From Eubacterium sp. (GTDB lineage: Bacteria; Bacillota; Clostridia; Acetivibrionales; DSM-1351): a DNA stretch of 35,158 nucleotides. The stretch covers positions 1 to 35,158 of the forward strand of contig JAQSXC010000025.1 in NCBI GenBank assembly GCA_029266335.1, written 5' to 3'. A model generated the notes under the pieces. It ran no database searches. It was not told where the DNA came from and saw nothing but the letters and a program-made list of their open reading frames with translations. Made by a program: the position numbers and the translations under genes. This document shows, piece by piece, positions 31,348 through 35,158 of this stretch (its first letter is position 1; each line of letters starts with the position of its first letter).

Positions 31348-31377
31348 AACGGAATGAAACGGAATAGAACGGAACAC
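31348..31377. repeat. Three tandem 10-bp repeats
   Basis: AACGGAATGA, AACGGAATAG, AACGGAACAC in a row, sharing AACGGAA. One DNA turn apart, so a protein would meet all three on one face. Between the clamp-like gene and an HTH gene. Confidence 0.6.
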
Positions 31378-31399
31378 AGAGGAAAGGAAGGGAAGTAAA

Positions 31400-31594
31400 A
31401 TGTCAAGAGAAATTGAACAGGCTGCATTTAATCAGCTAGAAGCGGCTCAGTACCTGGGAATATCGGATAAAACAGTCCGCAAAATGTTAAAAGATGGTGT
31501 TATTCGGTGTGTACAGTATGGGGGACGGACTTTTATAGCAAAAGCTGAGCTGGATAAATTTTTGGCGGGAGGTTCAAAGGATGAAGAATTATAG
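31400..31594 (+). CDS. Excisionase-type HTH protein, 64 aa
   Basis: MerR/excisionase-like DNA-binding fold: FNQLEAAQYLGISDKTVRK helix-turn-helix, then a wing (VQYGGRTFIAKAELDKFL). Proteins of this type serve as recombination directionality factors or as regulators, so it is a candidate excisionase for one of the recombinases, or a transcription regulator. AGGAAGGGAAG ribosome site. Overlaps the next gene by 14 bases. Confidence 0.75.
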   Translation: MSREIEQAAFNQLEAAQYLGISDKTVRKMLKDGVIRCVQYGGRTFIAKAELDKFLAGGSKDEEL

Positions 31595-31898
31595 CAAATG
31601 TGATGTATGTAGCACAGGTAAAGGATGGTTTGATTATCCGTGTGTGCTATGTACAAATAATCCTAAAAGCAATGACGAATTGCTGCAGGAGATCACTCCA
31701 TTGATAAAAACACAGGATTTATGCTCTAGCAATAGATATAAGTCATCTGGTAACACAGCACCTTGCGCTTACTGCAAAGGCGAAAAGCTTATTGATTTAA
31801 TAATTGGCGATACAATCGAGAAAGATGTAATAAAGGTTAATGAAAGCCAATTCAGATATTGCCCAGGATGCGGAAGAAAATTAGATTATGACTATTAA
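31581..31898 (+). CDS. Multi-CxxC zinc-ribbon protein, 105 aa
   Basis: Cysteine pairs at four places: CDVC near 7, CVLC near 21, CAYC near 62 and CPGCGRK near 94, enough for two zinc sites. The tail YCPGCGRKLDYDY is typical of small phage zinc ribbons. Start overlaps the end of the HTH gene, with GGAGG about 12 bases upstream. Function unknown, likely protein or nucleic-acid binding. Confidence 0.7.
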   Translation: MKNYSKCDVCSTGKGWFDYPCVLCTNNPKSNDELLQEITPLIKTQDLCSSNRYKSSGNTAPCAYCKGEKLIDLIIGDTIEKDVIKVNESQFRYCPGCGRKLDYDY

Positions 31899-31956
31899 AG
31901 ACAACATGACGTTACGACAGGAAAGCAAAAGATAGCGACGGAAAGAAGGTGGGATT

Positions 31957-32460
31957 TTGAATATAAACAGAGTGTGGGCTATGCCAAATAGCAACACTTT
32001 TGAGATTAAACCTATTAGAGAATTAATTAATAAATACATACGCAAAAACAGCATTGACCCTTTTGCAAATAAAAATAAGCTTGCAGAGGTTACCAATGAC
32101 ATAGACACGCAATACGATACTGATTACCATATGGATGCCCTGGATTTTTTAAAACTATTCGCAAATGAAACTATCTCTTTAATTCTTTACGATCCACCTT
32201 ATAGCCCGAGACAAATATCAGAATGCTACACCAAATTAGGGAAATCAGTTAATAAACAAACTACGTCAGCAAGCTATTGGGGCAAACACAAACAACAAAT
32301 TTCAAGGATTACTGAGTATAACGGAATATGTATAACCTGTGGTTGGAATAGTGGGGGCATTGGTAAAAAATACGGATTTGAGATCATAGAAATACTTATT
32401 GTAGCTCATGGTGGATGGCATAACGACACTATAGTTACAGTTGAAAGAAAAGTAAGTTAA
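31957..32460 (+). CDS. Adenine-methylase-like protein with DPPY motif, 167 aa
   Basis: Contains DPPYSPRQ near 80 (motif IV of N6-adenine methylases) and an IDPFANKN segment near 34 that could be a degenerate SAM-binding motif I. It is shorter than usual methylases (over 220 aa) and no target recognition domain is visible. TTG start 31957 with GAAGGTGGG; GTG 31972 is an alternative. Next to a cytosine-methylase-like gene, so both may modify phage DNA. Activity uncertain. Confidence 0.65.
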   Translation: MNINRVWAMPNSNTFEIKPIRELINKYIRKNSIDPFANKNKLAEVTNDIDTQYDTDYHMDALDFLKLFANETISLILYDPPYSPRQISECYTKLGKSVNKQTTSASYWGKHKQQISRITEYNGICITCGWNSGGIGKKYGFEIIEILIVAHGGWHNDTIVTVERKVS

Positions 32461-32492
32461 TTAAAAATATCGGAGTAATACTAGTTAATTAA

Positions 32493-32520
32493 GTGTGCGC
32501 ACACCTCCAGACGTGGAGGT
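32493..32520 (+). promoter_or_regulatory. Hairpin covering the ribosome site of the next gene
   Basis: ACCTCCA (32503-32509), GACG loop, TGGAGGT (32514-32520): the 3' arm is the ribosome site of the gene starting at 32528. The perfect palindrome GTGTGCGCACAC (32493-32504) overlaps its foot. Folding would hide the site. Confidence 0.7.
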
Positions 32521-32527
32521 CAAAAAG

Positions 32528-33100
32528 ATGAAAGTAGCAGTAATTTGTGAATTCTCAGGAACCGTAAGGGATGCATTTATTAGGCAGGGCCATGATGCTA
32601 TAAGCATAGACATATTGCCTACTGAAAAGCCGGGGCCACATGAACAAAGGGATGTTTTGAGTTTTCCGGCAGAATATTGGAAACAGTTTGATCTTGCCAT
32701 ATGTCACCCGCCTTGCACTTACCTTACAAATAGCGGTGTTAGATGGTTACATACTCAGCCTGGACGCTGGGATAAGATGCAGGAGGCAATTGAATTCTTT
32801 AAATTTTGTCTTAACCTTGATATTTTCCGGGTGGCTGTTGAAAACCCAATACAGCACAAATATGCAGTGGGGGGGATTGGAGTTAAATACTCTCAAATAA
32901 TACAACCTTGGCAGTTTGGACACGGTGAAACAAAAGCGACTTGCCTATGGTTAAAAAATCTTCCTGAATTACAGCCTACAAATATTGTTGATGACAGAGA
33001 ACCAAAAGTTCATCACATGGCACCGGGGCCGGACAGGTGGAAAGAAAGAAGTCGTACATATCAGGGCATAGCTGATGCAATGGCTCAACAGTGGGGATAG
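32528..33100 (+). CDS. Cytosine-C5-methylase-like protein, 190 aa
   Basis: Rossmann-type methylase core: motif I-like VICEFSGTVRDAF at the start, acidic IDIL after strand 2, the PPC motif with catalytic Cys (CHPPCTYL, near 62) and the ENP motif VI (AVENPIQHK). No target recognition domain, unlike m5C methylases of 300+ aa. Likely a phage DNA-modifying enzyme that protects against host restriction, or needs a partner. ATG 32528 is set by GTGGAGGT seven bases upstream, itself inside a hairpin. Confidence 0.75.
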   Translation: MKVAVICEFSGTVRDAFIRQGHDAISIDILPTEKPGPHEQRDVLSFPAEYWKQFDLAICHPPCTYLTNSGVRWLHTQPGRWDKMQEAIEFFKFCLNLDIFRVAVENPIQHKYAVGGIGVKYSQIIQPWQFGHGETKATCLWLKNLPELQPTNIVDDREPKVHHMAPGPDRWKERSRTYQGIADAMAQQWG

Positions 33101-33115
33101 GAAGAAGGTGAAAGT

Positions 33116-33361
33116 ATGAAGCTGATACCACAACTACAAAAACGGTTAGATAGATTTATTAAACAGTCCGAGAAAAACGACAAAGAATATGCCGACAGTA
33201 AGAAATCATTTGAAGCTTACTTTTCTGATAGGTTAGAAATTGACAAGAAGATTAACGGAGTGTTTGAACTTCAGAGAAAAAAAGTGAGAGAACAGGAATT
33301 CTCTGATAGGCAATTGGATATATGGTTTGATGAAAACAGTGACAGGGAAGAAGCCGGATAG
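33116..33361 (+). CDS. Hypothetical charged helical protein, 81 aa
   Basis: Almost entirely helical and highly charged (QLQKRLDRFIKQSEKNDKE, then RKKVREQEFSDRQLD), likely coiled coil. GAAGGTGA upstream. No family recognised. Confidence 0.55.
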   Translation: MKLIPQLQKRLDRFIKQSEKNDKEYADSKKSFEAYFSDRLEIDKKINGVFELQRKKVREQEFSDRQLDIWFDENSDREEAG

Positions 33362-33411
33362 TTACGTCGCTATTTAGCGGTTATCGGACGTAAAAGGAAG
33401 GGTGAGAATGA

Positions 33412-33582
33412 ATGAGTAAAATACATTGCTATGGGAAAATGGATTGGATATTAAAGTATCCAGAGGATGATGTACCGAAAGAATCAATTTGCAGTTGCCC
33501 ACTTGTGAACAGCTGCATGCGAATAACGCGGAACAATGCAGAAAAAGAGCAAAGGAGTGAGGGCGATGACGAGAGAGATTAA
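33412..33582 (+). CDS. Cys-rich small protein, 56 aa
   Basis: GGAAGGGTGAG ribosome site, then ATG 33412. Contains HCYGKM near the start and a CSCPLVNSC cluster near 30, a possible zinc site, and a strongly charged end. Overlaps the YopX-like gene by 17 bases. No family recognised. Confidence 0.5.
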   Translation: MSKIHCYGKMDWILKYPEDDVPKESICSCPLVNSCMRITRNNAEKEQRSEGDDERD

Positions 33583-33913
33583 ATTCAGAGTTTGGAGTAA
33601 ACAACATGGTATGTCACCAGATTGCAGCATCTTTGATATACAGATCATGGATGCCGAAGGGCTTACAGATATGAGCCAGGTTGAAATTCTGAAATACACC
33701 GGACTGAAGGACAAAAACGGCAGGGAGATTTACGAGGGGGATATTTACCATCAAGGGGATAAAGACATTAAGTATATAGTTGTGTGGCACGATACCGGAC
33801 TCATTGGAAAACAAATGAGAATCTCCAGTTATGCAGGTTTGCAGTACTGGAGAGACAGAATCGAAGTTATCGGCAACATATACGAGAATCCAGATTTGCT
33901 GAAAGGAGCGTGA
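33566..33913 (+). CDS. YopX-family protein, 115 aa
   Basis: Begins MTREIKFRVWSKQH and contains EILKYTGLKDKNGREIYEGDI and VIGNIYENPDLL, the signature of the YopX family widespread in Firmicute phages. Beta-rich, function unknown. ATG 33566 with AAAGGAGTGAGG; the upstream ATG lacks a site. Confidence 0.92.
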   Translation: MTREIKFRVWSKQHGMSPDCSIFDIQIMDAEGLTDMSQVEILKYTGLKDKNGREIYEGDIYHQGDKDIKYIVVWHDTGLIGKQMRISSYAGLQYWRDRIEVIGNIYENPDLLKGA

Positions 33914-33919
33914 TTAAGC

Positions 33920-34309
33920 GTGTTAAATGAATTAGCGAAAGAAGTACACCAAAACGCAGTTAAGCATGGATGGTGGGAAGAAGAACGGAGTTTCGGAGAA
34001 ATAATTGCACTCTGCCACAGCGAATTGTCTGAGGCATTGGAAGAGCATAGAAATGGTTATAAACCGATGGAAACATATTTTTCATGCAGCAAGAAAACCA
34101 AAGACTGTGACACTATTAAAAAACAGGCATATATGTGTCAAGGTTGCGAAAACCGAAAGCCAGAGGGGATATCAGTTGAACTTGCTGACTGCATAATCCG
34201 AATACTGGACTATTGCGGTAAAGAAGGAATTGATATTGATGAAGTTATTCGAATTAAGCATGAATACAACAAATCAAGGCCATACAGGCACGGGGGTAAG
34301 GTAATATGA
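33920..34309 (+). CDS. MazG-like protein with Cys insert, 129 aa
   Basis: All-alpha NTP pyrophosphatase fold: SELSEALEEHR (metal-binding ExxE) and VELADCIIRILDY (ExxD) helices, with a 4-Cys insert between them (CSKKTKDC, then CQGC). MazG-like enzymes hydrolyse NTPs, possibly (p)ppGpp. GTG start with AAGGAG upstream. ATGA overlap with the next gene. Confidence 0.8.
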   Translation: MLNELAKEVHQNAVKHGWWEEERSFGEIIALCHSELSEALEEHRNGYKPMETYFSCSKKTKDCDTIKKQAYMCQGCENRKPEGISVELADCIIRILDYCGKEGIDIDEVIRIKHEYNKSRPYRHGGKVI

Positions 34310-34473
34310 AGAAATTAAAAATAGTATTCAAAGATAAATCAAGGATTACATACACGATTAAGGATTGGGTGCCATGGGAACCGTACTTCGCAAACCATTC
34401 AAAGGCAGATATAGCAAGTGCCGTATTGCAGCAGTACCCAATTAAGAATCATGAACCGATTGTTTTAGTTTGA
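34306..34473 (+). CDS. Small coupled protein, 55 aa
   Basis: ATGA overlap with the MazG-like stop, GGGGGTAAGG upstream. KKLKIVFKDKSRITYTI start, Trp-rich middle (DWVPWEPYF) and IVLV end. Compact alpha/beta. No family recognised. Too short for many gene callers. Confidence 0.55.
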   Translation: MKKLKIVFKDKSRITYTIKDWVPWEPYFANHSKADIASAVLQQYPIKNHEPIVLV

Positions 34474-34489
34474 AAGGATGGTGTGAAGG

Positions 34490-34675
34490 ATGAAAGTATA
34501 TGAGGTAATGAATGAGCTGGCAAAAATGCCGGCAGGTGCAAAAGTAAGAATAAACATGGTTAAAAACTTGAAAGAATTACTACATACGGATGATGGTGAC
34601 AGATTAATTATATTTGAAGTTAAAGAAGTAAGAGACGAAGAAGATTATATTGAAATAGACGGTTGGAGAGATTAG
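34490..34675 (+). CDS. Hypothetical protein, 61 aa
   Basis: AAAGGATGGTG upstream of the ATG. Begins MKVYEVMNELAKMPAGAKV and ends in an acidic strand-rich part (DYIEIDGW). Resembles small phage proteins of unknown role. Part of the early operon. Confidence 0.6.
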   Translation: MKVYEVMNELAKMPAGAKVRINMVKNLKELLHTDDGDRLIIFEVKEVRDEEDYIEIDGWRD

Positions 34676-34729
34676 GACAGTAAATAAGTCTATTACGCAC
34701 CAACTGGGGTGCAGAAAGATAGGTTGAAA

Positions 34730-34992
34730 ATGGATGCCATCGATATAAAAGCAAAAGCGCAACTGTCGTGTACCACCTATGATGTACCACCTATGATACT
34801 ATGAGAGATTTTGTAATACAAACTTGTGATGAAATAGAAATCCTCAAAGCCGAAAAGGAAGTCTATAGAAAATATTGGCTTGAATTGTGCGATAAGATAT
34901 TAGCCGAAATTGACAAAGATGGTTGGTGTAGGCTCTCTATGACCAGAGAGGAAGCCTTGGAAATGAAAAAGATATTTGAGAATTTAAAATAG
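34730..34992 (+). pseudogene. Gene split by a 14-bp tandem duplication
   Basis: ORF from ATG 34730 (AGGTTG site) runs 24 codons to TGA 34802-34804. A second ORF of 63 aa runs from ATG 34801 to 34992 and has no ribosome site. Between them GTACCACCTATGAT is tandemly doubled (34770-34783, 34784-34797). With one copy the two ORFs join in frame into one 82-aa protein, mostly helical, with Cys and Trp residues. So this is a frameshifted gene, a switch, or an assembly fault. The ATGA overlap could still allow coupled translation of the second part. Confidence 0.65.
34770..34797. repeat. Exact 14-bp tandem duplication
   Basis: Two adjacent identical copies of GTACCACCTATGAT. Fourteen is not a multiple of three, so it shifts the reading frame of the surrounding gene. 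Confidence 0.95.
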
Positions 34993-35026
34993 TCTATTTG
35001 AATAGAAAACGACTGGAGGTATAGGA

Positions 35027-35143
35027 ATGAATAAATTTGAATGTGAAAATTGTAAGTGCAAGGATTGTAATAATTTATGCCATAACTGTTTTGATTGCAA
35101 AAATGCAGAGCTAAAAAAGGAATACTGCCAAGATATGATTTAG
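35027..35143 (+). CDS. Cys-rich micro-protein spanning the circle junction, 38 aa
   Basis: Eight cysteines in 38 residues (positions 6, 9, 11, 14, 18, 21, 24, 34), mostly in CxxC-like spacing. It could hold two metal ions or a cluster. ACTGGAGGT gives a good ribosome site. The gene is complete here; its last 84 bases reappear at the left end of the contig. No family recognised. Confidence 0.65.
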   Translation: MNKFECENCKCKDCNNLCHNCFDCKNAELKKEYCQDMI

Positions 35144-35158
35144 TAGACAATATGAATA
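35060..35158. repeat. Terminal direct repeat, right copy (circular overlap)
   Basis: Identical to bases 1-99. Marks the overlap by which the contig closes into a circle. Confidence 0.95.

Noticed and set aside
1-35158. tRNA genes
   Set aside because: I saw no cloverleaf with a GGTTCRANYCC-type arm and CCA-ready end; a tRNA scan could confirm.

Overview
This window is a complete temperate tailed phage with siphovirus-type genes, assembled as a circle. Bases 1-99 are repeated exactly at 35060-35158, so the unique genome is about 35,059 bp and the ends join inside a small Cys-rich gene. A low-GC, spore-forming Firmicute host (Clostridia) is suggested by A+T-rich codon use, strong AGGAGG-type ribosome sites, many GTG/TTG starts, LexA boxes of the Gram-positive type (GAAC-N4-GTTC), HK97-type head genes, BppU-type baseplate genes and a Spo0A-like regulator. 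The host assignment is inference.

Layout. (1) 138-1739: end of the early region. It holds small zinc-ribbon proteins, a RinA/ArpU-like regulator, a terminator, and a catalytic-domain-only tyrosine recombinase. (2) 1740-1913: likely late promoter and candidate cos region. (3) 1914-9151: HNH nuclease, small and large terminase, portal, ClpP-type protease, capsid, connectors and tail tube. (4) 9198-17246: tail chaperones G and G-T (joined by a -1 frameshift), tape measure, tail tip, baseplate and receptor-binding genes. (5) 17276-18988: LexA-boxed promoter and small gene, two terminators, amidase and holin. (6) 19122-20732: an accessory two-gene cassette (HTH-DUF488 protein plus a possible dual-OB protein) behind three copies of a palindromic operator. 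(7) 20800-26918: lysogeny and regulation. It holds a LexA-boxed tyrosine recombinase, a membrane protein, an XRE regulator, a Spo0A-like response regulator, 1.1 kb of largely non-coding DNA with repeats, a hairpin and a third LexA box, a 63-aa protein, a large serine integrase and a CI-like repressor. (8) 26913-35143: rightward early operon from a consensus promoter whose spacer is an inverted-repeat operator. It encodes a Cro-like protein, DnaD-like replication protein, SSB, a possible sliding-clamp relative, two DNA methylase-like proteins, YopX, a MazG-like protein and many micro-proteins.

Proposed working. CI shuts the promoter at 26913. When it fires, early transcription runs through replication and modification genes, across the circle junction, to the RinA-like gene, and stops at the terminator at 1000-1036. 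The RinA-like protein would then turn on the late promoter near 1851-1880. The CI-like repressor has no S24 autocleavage domain, while three promoters carry LexA boxes. SOS induction may therefore go through host LexA, perhaps with the 63-aa protein as an antirepressor. The Spo0A-like protein offers a link to the host sporulation decision.
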